Below are positions 27,544-35,854 of a stretch of DNA of 64,000 nucleotides, one piece after another. Position 1 is the stretch's first letter; each line of letters opens with the position of its first letter. Under the pieces are notes generated by a model. The model was given only the letters and a program-made list of their open reading frames with translations, did not search any database and was not told the origin of the DNA. Source of the stretch: Curtobacterium sp. ZW137 (GTDB taxonomy: Bacteria; Actinomycetota; Actinomycetes; Actinomycetales; Microbacteriaceae); assembly GCF_003762905.1 (NCBI RefSeq), contig NZ_RJKS01000002.1, forward strand, positions 418,039 to 482,038. The letters are read 5' to 3'. Both the position numbers and the translations under genes were made by a program.

Positions 27544-28572
27544 ATGGAGACCGCTGTCGGCACGCACCCCGGCCCGGGCCGCGTGACGATCGCCGACGTC
27601 GCACGTGCCGCCGGGGTGTCGATCCCGACGGTGTCGAAGGTCATCAACAACCGCGACGGCGTGGCCTCGGCGACGATGCTGCGGGTGCAGGAGGTGGTCG
27701 AGCGACTCGGCTACGAGACCTCCCTCGTCGCGCGGAGCCTCCGGAGTTCGCGGACCGGCGTGATCGGCATCCTCGTCCCCGAGTTCGAGCCGTTCTCCAC
27801 CGAGCTCCTCCGCGGTGTGTCCGCAGCGGCGATCGGCACCGGGTACGAACTCCTCGCCTACGCCGGACTCGTGACGGGCGCCAGTCAGCCGGGGTGGGAG
27901 CGCCGATCGCTGTCCCGGCTCTCCGGCACCCTCATCGACGGGGCCATCGTCGTCACCCCGACGACGGCGCTCCCGACCTCCTCGATCCCCGTCGTCGCCA
28001 TCGACCCGCACACCGGCCCAGAGGGTCACGCCACCGTCGACACCGACAACGAGGGCGGCGCACGGAGCGCCGTCGAGCACCTGCTCGCGCTCGGGCACAC
28101 CCGCATCGCGCACATCCACGGGCGCGCCGACCTCGCCTCGGCACAGCTGCGCGAGACGGGCTACCGCGGGGCACTCGCCGCCGCCGGCATCCACGTCGAC
28201 GAGGACCTGGTCCGCGCCGGCGACTACCAGGAGGACCGGGCCACCGCCGTCGCCCGCGAGCTCCTCAGCATCCCGGACCGGCCGACCGCGGTGTTCGCCG
28301 CGAACGACTCGTCGGCGATCGGTGTGCTGCACGCCGCGGCCGCACTCGGGCTCCGGGTCCCCGAGGACCTGTCCGTGATCGGCTTCGACGACGTCCCGCA
28401 GGCCTCGACCACCACGCCGCCGCTGACCACCGTGGCACAGCCCCTCGCCGATCTCGGTGCCGCCGCCGTGGAGATGCTCCTCACGATGCTCCGTGGGGAG
28501 CCGTCGCCGGAACACGTCCGGCTGTCCACGAGCCTCCGCGTGCGCCAGAGCACCGGCCCCGTCCCGTCTTAG
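27544..28572 (+). CDS. LacI-family transcriptional regulator of the GH3/ABC operon
   Basis: A 342-residue repressor. The N-terminal LacI helix-turn-helix is VTIADVARAAGVSIPTVSKV with the hinge-helix region RSLRSSRTGVIG (about residue 65), then a periplasmic-binding-protein-like sensor domain (IGILVPEF, VVAIDP, FAANDSSAIGVLHAA, LSVIGFDDVP). It is divergent from the sugar-binding protein gene with an AACGTT-type operator between, and probably derepresses it when an inducing sugar binds. Confidence 0.93.
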   Translation: METAVGTHPGPGRVTIADVARAAGVSIPTVSKVINNRDGVASATMLRVQEVVERLGYETSLVARSLRSSRTGVIGILVPEFEPFSTELLRGVSAAAIGTGYELLAYAGLVTGASQPGWERRSLSRLSGTLIDGAIVVTPTTALPTSSIPVVAIDPHTGPEGHATVDTDNEGGARSAVEHLLALGHTRIAHIHGRADLASAQLRETGYRGALAAAGIHVDEDLVRAGDYQEDRATAVARELLSIPDRPTAVFAANDSSAIGVLHAAAALGLRVPEDLSVIGFDDVPQASTTTPPLTTVAQPLADLGAAAVEMLLTMLRGEPSPEHVRLSTSLRVRQSTGPVPS

Positions 28573-28612
28573 CCGCGCCGTCGCCGCCGTCGCGCCGTCG
28601 CGCCGCGGTGTA

Positions 28613-28666
28613 GGCAGTCGAATCGCGCGTAGGGGGTCCGGAGTTCCGACTGCCCACGCGCGATTC
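28613..28666. repeat. Interleaved inverted repeats (pseudoknot-like order) of the GGCAGTCG/TCGCGCGT family
   Basis: Arm A GGCAGTCG (28613-28620), arm B GAATCGCGCGT (28620-28630), arm A' CGACTGCC (28647-28654), arm B' ACGCGCGATTC (28656-28666). A pairs with A' and B with B', in the order A-B-A'-B'. The element lies between two convergent regulator genes. The same two sequence words recur at 47390-47450. Confidence 0.7.
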
Positions 28667-28778
28667 ACCTTCTCAGCGCACCCGTGATGGGAAGGAACGC
28701 ACTCGCCGGGCACCGCGCACGCGCCGCGCGCACCGCGAGCGCCGCGAGCGCCGCGCGCACCGCGGGCCGCGCGCCGCG

Positions 28779-29735
28779 TCAGCGCCGCAGCGTCTGCTTC
28801 GGGTACTCGCCGAACCGCTCCAGGTACACCGCCGAGAACCGCCCCAGGTGCGCGAACCCCCACCGCCGCGCCACGTCCCCCACGGTCACCGACTGCGGGT
28901 CGAGCTCGAGCAGGTCCTGCCGGACGTGGTCGAGCCGGACCCCACGGAGGTAGGTGAGCGGCGAGACGCCGAGCACCCGCGCGAAGGACTCCTGCACCGA
29001 CCGCACGCTGAGCCCACCGACGGCGGCGAGGTCCGCGACCGTGACGGTCTCCCGGGCGTGCGCGTGGACGTACTCGACCATCGTCCGGAGCCGCGCGTTC
29101 CTCGGCGCCGACAGCTCGGCGGGCAACGCATCCACCTTCGGCGGGAACATCCCGAGGAAGGCCGCGGCGACCCCGCGCTTCGCGTCCGCCCACGCCGTCG
29201 AGTCGACTCCGTCCCGGAGCGCACGGGACAGCGCCCCGAGCGCGTCGTGCCACGGGCCGAGGCCCGCGTCGTCGTCCGCCCGGGTCCGGTCGAAGCGGAG
29301 CGGCCCGTCGCCGAGGTCGTAGCGTTCCGCGGCGACGTCCCGCACCAGGGAGCGCGCGATGTGCACGAGCCGCTGGTCGTGGTCGGTCCCGCTGAACACG
29401 AACTCCTGCTCCGTCGGGGAGAGCAACGGCGCATCATGCCACATGTCGTGCCGCTCGCCGGCGACGTCGACGACCGCCGTGCCCGACGTGATCCACTGGA
29501 CGACGTAGTGGTCCCCCGGCGACACGCTGCCGCGGAGGAACCCGGTGACCCGGCAGCGCCGGATCGTCACCTCGTCGTCGCCGACCGCCGTGTACCGGTA
29601 GGAGTACGCCTCGCCGGTGCGCCGCGACGTCCACGCGCGCCCGACGTCGGCCGCCGTCAGGTCACGGATCGCCGACTCGGGGTCGCGCCCGGCGACCTCG
29701 AACCGGATGAGTTCGCTCACGCTGCTGCCCGCCAC
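28779..29735 (-). CDS. AraC-family transcriptional regulator (paralogue 1 of 3)
   Basis: A 318-residue regulator. An N-terminal AraC-binding-like domain (about residues 1-190) is followed by a double helix-turn-helix (about 215-318) with VTVADLAAVGGLSVRSVQESF and WGFAHLGRFSAVYLERFGEYP. The same C-terminal signature occurs in the regulators at 53712 and 62192. GTG at 29735; GTG 29720 is an alternative. Inducer and targets are unknown. The spacer after its stop (28696-28778) is slipped GC repeats. Confidence 0.86.
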   Translation of the reverse strand: MAGSSVSELIRFEVAGRDPESAIRDLTAADVGRAWTSRRTGEAYSYRYTAVGDDEVTIRRCRVTGFLRGSVSPGDHYVVQWITSGTAVVDVAGERHDMWHDAPLLSPTEQEFVFSGTDHDQRLVHIARSLVRDVAAERYDLGDGPLRFDRTRADDDAGLGPWHDALGALSRALRDGVDSTAWADAKRGVAAAFLGMFPPKVDALPAELSAPRNARLRTMVEYVHAHARETVTVADLAAVGGLSVRSVQESFARVLGVSPLTYLRGVRLDHVRQDLLELDPQSVTVGDVARRWGFAHLGRFSAVYLERFGEYPKQTLRR

Positions 29736-29839
29736 GCCGTGCCGGTGCCTGCGCGCCCCATCGCGTTATCCGGATACGCTGACCCGGTGCCCTGGGCGTA
29801 TCGTGTCGCCCAGCCGACCAGCGCTGAGGAGGCGACCGG

Positions 29840-30298
29840 GTGACCGCCAGCGACCTCGACCTGGACCTCGATGCCGCACTCACGCGGCTCGACGGAGCGC
29901 TGGCCATGCTGCGGACCCGGCTCCGTGAAGAACTCGACGTCGCCGGTGTCGACCTGTCGCTCGTGCAGTTCGTGTCCCGTGCGGAGAGCGGGAGTCGCCC
30001 GGTCCGCGTCAAGGACCTGGCCTCGCACCTCGGCATCACCGGGCCGGCGGTCACCAGTGCGGTCGATCGACTCGAGCGGGCCGGTCACCTGGTCCGTCGC
30101 CCGAACCCCGAGGACGGTCGCAGCCGGCTCATCGGCCTGACGGAGACGACACGGCGCCGCTACCACGCTGCGATGGACAGCACGAACGAGCACCTGCACG
30201 AGCTGATGTCCTCCTTCTCCGATCGTGACAAGGCCAGGTTCGTCCGCATCATCGACCGCGTGGTCACCGCGCTCGACGGCGGCGCACCCAACCCCTGA
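29840..30298 (+). CDS. MarR-family transcriptional regulator
   Basis: A 152-residue winged-helix protein: VRVKDLASHLGITGPAVTSAVDRLERAGHL is the recognition helix region, followed by the wing RRPNPEDGRSRLIGLTE. The GTG at 29840 is preceded by GAGGAGG. It is divergent from the AraC regulator and not coupled to any enzyme, so its target cannot be read. Confidence 0.9.
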   Translation: MTASDLDLDLDAALTRLDGALAMLRTRLREELDVAGVDLSLVQFVSRAESGSRPVRVKDLASHLGITGPAVTSAVDRLERAGHLVRRPNPEDGRSRLIGLTETTRRRYHAAMDSTNEHLHELMSSFSDRDKARFVRIIDRVVTALDGGAPNP

Positions 30299-30453
30299 AC
30301 GGCAGAGTAGAGGGCACGCGGCACCGCTCCGAACGATTGTCCACCGTGCGCAGTTGCATAAGTGTTCTACCTAATTCCGGACCGTGCAAGGCGAACCGCC
30401 GTACGGTCGAACCGGCGGGGAACACGGGGAACGGATCAGGACGGAGGACAGCC

Positions 30454-30603
30454 ATGAGCAACTACGACACCGAACCGGGCATCGATCCGGTCCGCATCAC
30501 GACGTTCCGTCGGATGCACCGCAAGTGGAAGTTCGGTGAACAGCCGCCGGAGGACCAGACGCTGTTCGACGACCTCTTCACGGAGACGACGCGTCAACGC
30601 TGA
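30454..30603 (+). CDS. Small hypothetical protein, 49 aa
   Basis: A 49-residue frame with ATG at 30454 preceded by a strong GGAGGAC ribosome site. It is charged (FRRMHRKWKFGEQPPEDQ, then acidic DDLF), without a membrane helix or signal peptide. Upstream, GACCGT/ACGGTC (30380-30385 and 30403-30408) form an inverted repeat. A palindromic terminator follows at 30634. No family recognised; the clean ribosome site and terminator favour a real gene. Confidence 0.55.
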   Translation: MSNYDTEPGIDPVRITTFRRMHRKWKFGEQPPEDQTLFDDLFTETTRQR

Positions 30604-30633
30604 CGTCGCGGACACGCGGACGAACACACGGCC

Positions 30634-30667
30634 GGGAGGCCCGGTGCCGGTCGGCACCGGGCCTCCC
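30634..30667. terminator. Palindromic terminator-like repeat, copy 1
   Basis: A 15-bp perfect stem (GGGAGGCCCGGTGCC, 30634-30648, with 30653-30667) around the loop GGTC; pairing continues imperfectly to about 30626-30675. It separates the 49-aa gene and a convergent LacI gene. Same core as copies at 36972, 47515 and 58391. Confidence 0.85.
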
Positions 30668-30742
30668 GTCGTGTGCGCGGTCCAGCTCAGTGCACGCCGC
30701 ACGCAGCCGCTGCGGGCCCGCGCTGCGCGCCCCGCGCCGCGG

Positions 30743-31759
30743 TCAGGCGGGCGCCGGGGCCGTCGAGGCGGCGACGTGGAGCTCGCACGGGATCAGGGCG
30801 TGCGTCAGGTCGGTCGACGCACCCTCGAGCCGGTCGACGAGGGACTCGACCGCGAGACGGCCGAGCGCCGGCCCCGGTGCGTTCAGCGTCGTGAGCACGG
30901 GCTCGGTCGCGGTGCCGGCGCTGTCCGAGGACACGATCGCGATCACCGAGACGTCCTCGGGGACACGGCGCCCGCCGGCGCGGAGCCCGCTCACCAGCCC
31001 GAAGTTCGAGTCGTCCTTCATGATGACGGCCGCAGTGACGTCGGGGTCGCGGACGAGGAGCTCCGCCGCCGCGCGACGCCCGCCCTCCGCCGAGGCACCG
31101 GACGCCACGACGGTGCCCGCGATGCCACGGCGGGCGACCGAGGCACGGAACGCCGCCTCGGAGCGCACCTTCGGCCCGTACTCCGCCATCGCGGTGCCGT
31201 CGAGGTCCTCGACGACCAGGCCGATCCGGCGGTGTCCGAGGCCGGTGAGGTGGTCGAGCGCGTCCTCGACGGTGCGCTCGAAGTCGATGTCCACGAACGA
31301 GATCGCGGAGGGGTCGGCGGTCCGGCCGATCGACACGAACGGGACGTCCATCCGGGTGAGCTGCTCGATCCGGGGGTCGTGCATCGTGACCTCCATCACG
31401 ATGACGCCGTCGGCGAGACCGCCGGAGATCAGGTCGCGGACGTCGTCGGCAGTGGCCGCTGACGGCCAGAGCACGAGGTGGTACCCGAGCTCGGACGCAC
31501 GACCCGCGGCGCTCGTGAAGAACTGCAGCGCCGTCTGGCCGAGGCGGTGTTCGAGCACCGGGAACAGCAGCGCGATGATCCGCGTCCGCCGGCTCGCGAG
31601 CGCGCGGGCGACGACGTTGTTCCGGTAGCCGAGCTCCCGCATCGCCGCGGTCACCCGGTCCCTGGTCGCCGGGGAGACCCGCTTGTTGCCGTTCACGACG
31701 AAGGACACCGTGGCGATGGAGACCCCCGCCCGGTCGGCGACCTGCTGCATCGTCGCCAT
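30743..31759 (-). CDS. LacI-family repressor of the thu-like operon
   Basis: A 338-residue repressor with the helix-turn-helix MQQVADRAGVSIATVSFVV, the hinge ARALASRRTRIIALLFP and a sugar-binding sensor domain (FVSIGRTADPSAISFVDIDFE, LGHRRIGLVVEDLDG). The ATG at 31759 has AGGAG eight nt upstream. It is divergent from the binding-protein gene; the 30-bp double AAGCGCTT operator lies between them. In position it matches thuR of the rhizobial thu operon. Confidence 0.92.
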   Translation of the reverse strand: MATMQQVADRAGVSIATVSFVVNGNKRVSPATRDRVTAAMRELGYRNNVVARALASRRTRIIALLFPVLEHRLGQTALQFFTSAAGRASELGYHLVLWPSAATADDVRDLISGGLADGVIVMEVTMHDPRIEQLTRMDVPFVSIGRTADPSAISFVDIDFERTVEDALDHLTGLGHRRIGLVVEDLDGTAMAEYGPKVRSEAAFRASVARRGIAGTVVASGASAEGGRRAAAELLVRDPDVTAAVIMKDDSNFGLVSGLRAGGRRVPEDVSVIAIVSSDSAGTATEPVLTTLNAPGPALGRLAVESLVDRLEGASTDLTHALIPCELHVAASTAPAPA

Positions 31760-31817
31760 GTCGTCTCCTGTCGTGTGCTCCGCTCACTGTACTGGGGAGC
31801 TGCTCGGAAAAAGTTCG

Positions 31818-31847
31818 TCTAAGCGCTTTACTATCGAAGCGCTTAGA
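31818..31847. promoter_or_regulatory. Double LacI-type operator (two AAGCGCTT palindromes in an 11-bp inverted repeat)
   Basis: TCTAAGCGCTT (31818-31828) and AAGCGCTTAGA (31837-31847) are perfect inverse repeats around 8 nt, and each contains the self-palindrome AAGCGCTT. Placed 45 nt before the binding-protein ATG; a tetrameric or paired dimeric LacI site. Confidence 0.75.
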
Positions 31848-31892
31848 TGCTAGCTTCGGCGCACTCGGCCACCACCAGAGAAGAGCGAAGCA

Positions 31893-33128
31893 ATGAAGCC
31901 TCGACACCGCAGGGTCGCCCCTGCCCTCACCGCCGTCGCCATGCTGGCGACCATCCCCCTCGTGCTCGCCGGTTGTTCCGGCGGGTCGTCCGCCTCATCG
32001 GGCGGCAAGGTGACCTCGATCACCGTCCTGGACTACTACAACCAGGGCAACGACAAGAAGGTCATCGGCGACTACCTCGACAAGTGCGGCGCCGCCAACG
32101 ACGTCACGATCAAGCGGAGCCTGGTCCCCGGGGCCTCGCTCATCCAGAAGGTCCTCCAGCAGGCGTCGTCGAAGACCCTGCCGGACGTCCTCATGCTCGA
32201 CAACCCGGACCTCCAGCAGATCGCCGAGACCGGTGCGCTCTCGCCGCTCACGGACTACGGCATCTCCACCGACGGCTACGCCAAGGGCGTGCTGCAGGCC
32301 GGCACCTACAAGGGCAAGGTCTACGGCCTCGCCCCGACCGTCAACACCATCGCGCTGTTCTACAACAAGGACGTGCTCGCGAAGGCCGGCATCACCCCGC
32401 CGAAGACCTGGGACGAACTGAAGACCGACGCGGCGAAGCTCACCGCCGGCAGCCAGTACGGCTTCGCGGTCGACGCGAACGCCACGTACGAGGGCACCTG
32501 GCAGTTCCTGCCCTTCATGTGGTCCAACGGCGGCGACGAGAAGAACATCGCCACCACGAAGACCGCCGAGGCGCTCGGCCTCTGGACCGACCTGGTCAAG
32601 GACGGCTCGATGTCCAAGAGCGTCGTGAACTGGACGCAGGCGGACGTCAACGACCAGTTCATGGCCGGCAAGGCCGCGATGATGATCAACGGCCCGTGGC
32701 AGATCCCCGGCCTCAAGGCGTCGAAGGTCGACTACGGCATCGCGCAGATCCCGGTGCAGTCCGCGAGCGACACCGCGGTCGCCCCGCTCGGCGGTGAGGT
32801 CTGGACCGTCCCGAACACCGGCGACTCCGCCAAGCAGAAGGTCGCGGCGAAGGTCGTCTCCTGCATGAACGACGCGAAGAACCAGCTCGCGATGGCGAAG
32901 CTCCGCTACACGATCCCCTCGAAGACGTCGGCCGCCGAGCAGTTCGGCAAGGACGTTCCGGAGGAGCAGGTGTTCGTCGACCTGGTCGCCAGCGCCCGCG
33001 CACGCACCGGTGAGCTCGGAGCCGACTGGCCCAAGGCCGCCACGAAGATCTACACCGCCGTGCAGTCCGCGCTGACCGGGCAGGACTCCCCCGCCGACGC
33101 GCTGAAGAACGCGCAGTCGAGCAACTGA
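31893..33128 (+). CDS. Extracellular sugar-binding lipoprotein (ThuE-like position)
   Basis: A 411-residue family 1 solute-binding protein. The signal peptide ends in LVLAGC. The mature region SITVLDYYNQGND, LPDVLMLDNPDLQQIAE and PTVNTIALFYNKDVLAKAGI is typical of CUT1 disaccharide/oligosaccharide receptors. First of five rightward genes (binding protein, two permeases, ThuA-like, Gfo/Idh/MocA). Ligand unknown; trehalose, sucrose or a related disaccharide is suggested by operon resemblance only. Confidence 0.92.
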   Translation: MKPRHRRVAPALTAVAMLATIPLVLAGCSGGSSASSGGKVTSITVLDYYNQGNDKKVIGDYLDKCGAANDVTIKRSLVPGASLIQKVLQQASSKTLPDVLMLDNPDLQQIAETGALSPLTDYGISTDGYAKGVLQAGTYKGKVYGLAPTVNTIALFYNKDVLAKAGITPPKTWDELKTDAAKLTAGSQYGFAVDANATYEGTWQFLPFMWSNGGDEKNIATTKTAEALGLWTDLVKDGSMSKSVVNWTQADVNDQFMAGKAAMMINGPWQIPGLKASKVDYGIAQIPVQSASDTAVAPLGGEVWTVPNTGDSAKQKVAAKVVSCMNDAKNQLAMAKLRYTIPSKTSAAEQFGKDVPEEQVFVDLVASARARTGELGADWPKAATKIYTAVQSALTGQDSPADALKNAQSSN

Positions 33129-33130
33129 GC

Positions 33131-34114
33131 ATGACCAGCACTGCAGAGCCCATCGCCCCGCAGCGGGCCGTCGGCGACGGGGCATCCGCCTCGTCCCGGC
33201 GGCCCGGGCGCCGGGGGCCGGGAACGCGCGGCAGGAGCCTCCGCTTCGAGCGGATCGCCCAGCTGCTGTTCCTGCTCCCCGCCGTCGTCTTCCTGGTGTT
33301 GTTCTTCGGCTACCCCGTCGTGAAGAACATCATCATGAGCTTCCAGGCGTACACGACGAGCACCTTCTACACGGGCGAGGCCCCGTGGGTCGGACTCGCG
33401 AACTACGTCTCCGTCGTCTCGTCCCAGCTGTTCGGCACCGCGCTCCTCAACACGGCGCTGTTCACGATCGGCTCCATCGTCGGTCAGTTCGTCATCGGGC
33501 TCGCGCTCGCGCTGTTCTTCCGACGGAACTTCCCGCTCTCCGGGCTCCTCCGCTCCCTGCTCCTGCTGCCGTGGCTCCTGCCGCTCATCGTCTCGAGCGC
33601 GGTGTGGAAGTGGATGCTCGACCAGGACTCCGGCGTCCTCAACCAGTTCCTCAACGTGTTCGGGATCGGCTCGGTGCCCTGGCTGACGAGCCCAGCCGTC
33701 GCCCTCATCACGGTGATCGGCGTGAACATCTGGATCGGCATCCCGTTCAACACGACGATCCTCTACGGCGGTCTGCAGGACATCCCCGCCGAGCTGTACG
33801 AGGCGGCGTCGCTCGACGGCGCCACCGGGTGGAAGGCCTTCTGGGCGATCACCTGGCCGATGCTCCGCCCGGTCGTCAGCGTCACGCTCGTGCTCGGCGT
33901 CGTCTACACGATCAAGGTGCTCGACATCATCCTCGGGTTGACGAACGGCGGCCCGGCGAACGCCACCCAGACCATCGCCACGCAGTCCTACGACCTGTCG
34001 TTCAAGCAGTTCGACTTCGGGCAGGGCGCCGCGCTCAGCAACATCCTCATCGTGATCTCCGCGCTGTTCGCGATCGTGTACCTGCGCCTGAACCGGAAGG
34101 CCGTCGATGACTGA
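33131..34114 (+). CDS. Sugar ABC transporter permease, MalF type (ThuF-like position)
   Basis: A 327-residue permease: an Arg/Gly-rich cytoplasmic N-terminus of 40 residues, six helices, and the EAA loop YEAASLDGATGWKAFWAI near residue 220. It starts 2 nt after the binding-protein stop and overlaps the next permease by 8 nt. Importer subunit of the inner membrane. Confidence 0.93.
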   Translation: MTSTAEPIAPQRAVGDGASASSRRPGRRGPGTRGRSLRFERIAQLLFLLPAVVFLVLFFGYPVVKNIIMSFQAYTTSTFYTGEAPWVGLANYVSVVSSQLFGTALLNTALFTIGSIVGQFVIGLALALFFRRNFPLSGLLRSLLLLPWLLPLIVSSAVWKWMLDQDSGVLNQFLNVFGIGSVPWLTSPAVALITVIGVNIWIGIPFNTTILYGGLQDIPAELYEAASLDGATGWKAFWAITWPMLRPVVSVTLVLGVVYTIKVLDIILGLTNGGPANATQTIATQSYDLSFKQFDFGQGAALSNILIVISALFAIVYLRLNRKAVDD

Positions 34115-34988
34115 GGCAGCACGCACCACGACGCTGCGCACCCGCGCACTCACGGTCCAGGGCCGGAGACCCGCCCGCGCCACCACCCCGAAGCAGTGGA
34201 TCCTGTCCGGCGTGGGGATCCTGATCCTCGCCGTGATGCTGTTCCCCGTCTACTGGATGATCAACATCTCGCTGCAGCCGGCGGGCCCGGCGATCGAGGC
34301 CGCCTGGTTCCCGATCCATGCGCAGCTGCACGGGTACGCCCAGGCGATCGCGGACCAGGGCGGGGCGCTCGTCACGAGCCTCCTGATCGCCCTCGGCAGC
34401 GTGGTCGTGAGCCTGGTCATCGCGACACCGGCGTCGTACGCGCTCGCCCAGTTCAAGGTGAAGGGCGTCGGGGCCGTCCTGTTCGGCATCCTCATCTCGC
34501 AGATGATCCCCGGCATCGTCGTCGCGAACGCGCTGTACGCGGCGTACAACGACCTCGGCCTGCTCAACACGATCCCCGGGCTGATCCTCGCCGACTCGAC
34601 CGCGGGCGTCCCGTTCGCGATCCTCATCATGCGGGCGTTCATGCAGAACATCCCGCCGTCGATCATCGAGGCGGCGAAGGTGGACGGTGCCGGCAACTTC
34701 CGGGCGTTCCGCTCGGTCGTCATCCCGATCAGCTTCAACGCCCTGATCACCGCGGGGCTGTTCGCGTTCCTGTTCACGTGGAGCGACTTCCTGTTCGCGC
34801 TGACCCTCACCACCACCGGTGACGTCCGCCCGATCACGCTCGGCATCTACAACTACATCGGCACCTTCACCGCCGACTGGTCGACCGTCATGGCCGCAGC
34901 GGTGATGGCGTCGATCCCCGCCATCGTGCTGCTCCTCGTGGCACAGAAGTTCATCGCCGCCGGGGCCACCGGCGGTGCCGTCAAGTGA
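34107..34988 (+). CDS. Sugar ABC transporter permease, MalG type (ThuG-like position)
   Basis: A 293-residue permease with six helices and the EAA loop IEAAKVDGAGNFRAFRS near residue 190. ATG at 34107 inside the end of the preceding permease gene. In rhizobial thu operons an ATPase gene (thuK) would follow here; instead a ThuA-like gene follows, so the importer must borrow an ATPase encoded elsewhere. Confidence 0.93.
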   Translation: MTEAARTTTLRTRALTVQGRRPARATTPKQWILSGVGILILAVMLFPVYWMINISLQPAGPAIEAAWFPIHAQLHGYAQAIADQGGALVTSLLIALGSVVVSLVIATPASYALAQFKVKGVGAVLFGILISQMIPGIVVANALYAAYNDLGLLNTIPGLILADSTAGVPFAILIMRAFMQNIPPSIIEAAKVDGAGNFRAFRSVVIPISFNALITAGLFAFLFTWSDFLFALTLTTTGDVRPITLGIYNYIGTFTADWSTVMAAAVMASIPAIVLLLVAQKFIAAGATGGAVK

Positions 34989-35023
34989 TCCCAGCACCAC
35001 CACGACCCCGGAAGGCCGACACC

Positions 35024-35854
35024 ATGACCACTACCCCGCTCCGCATCACCGTCTGGGGCGAGAACGTCCACGAGCAGGTCGAGCAGCACGTCGCGGACCG
35101 GTACCCCGACGGCATGCACGGCGCGATCGCGGACGGCATCCGGGAGAACCTCCCCGACGCGCTCGTCCGGACCGCGACGATGCAGGAACCCGAGCACGGT
35201 CTGACCGACGAGGTCCTCGCGCAGACCGACGTCCTCACCTGGTGGGGGCACGCGGCACACGCCGACGTCGACGACGCCGTCGTCGACCGGGTGCACAAGC
35301 ACGTGCTCGCCGGCATGGGCCTCGTCGTCCTGCACTCCGGCCACTGGTCGAAGATCTTCGGCAAGCTGATGGGCACGACGTGCACGCTCCGGTGGCGGAG
35401 CGAGCACGACCAGGAACTCGTCTGGACCGTGAACCCGCAGCACCCGATCACCCGCGGCGTGCCGAACCCGATCGTCATCCCCGAGCAGGAGATGTACGGC
35501 GAGTACTTCGACGTCCCGACCCCCGACGAGCTCGTGTTCATCTCGGGCTTCACCGGCGGCGAGGTGTTCCGGAGCGGCATGACGTACCGCCGCGGCCTCG
35601 GGAAGATCTTCTTCTTCTCCCCCGGCGACCAGGACTTCCCCGTGTACCACCACAAGGACGTCCGCCGGGTGATCGCGAACGCGACCGAGTGGGCCCGCCC
35701 GGAGCGCGAGCGCGAGATCCCGACGCTCCGCCGCTACGACCTCGGGGAGTACTTCGAGGGCCAGCACTACCGCGGCCCGTTCGACGACGCCCCGGTCGCG
35801 GAGACCGAGACGGCCGCGGAGACCGAGACCGAACCGGCCGAGGCCCGCGCGTGA
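35024..35854 (+). CDS. ThuA-like trehalose-utilisation protein
   Basis: A 276-residue ThuA-fold protein: ITVWGENVHEQ at the N-terminus, VLTWWGHAAHADVDD near residue 75, GLVVLHSGHWSKIFGKLMG near 105, and GKIFFFSPGDQDFPVYHH near 200. It is longer than the other ThuA-like protein of the window (231 aa) and only distantly similar. The C-terminus is an ETETAAETETEPAE tail. The ATG at 35024 follows GGAAGG; a GTG at 34985 overlapping the permease stop is an alternative. It overlaps the following oxidoreductase by 4 nt, as ThuA and ThuB do. Confidence 0.85.
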   Translation: MTTTPLRITVWGENVHEQVEQHVADRYPDGMHGAIADGIRENLPDALVRTATMQEPEHGLTDEVLAQTDVLTWWGHAAHADVDDAVVDRVHKHVLAGMGLVVLHSGHWSKIFGKLMGTTCTLRWRSEHDQELVWTVNPQHPITRGVPNPIVIPEQEMYGEYFDVPTPDELVFISGFTGGEVFRSGMTYRRGLGKIFFFSPGDQDFPVYHHKDVRRVIANATEWARPEREREIPTLRRYDLGEYFEGQHYRGPFDDAPVAETETAAETETEPAEARA

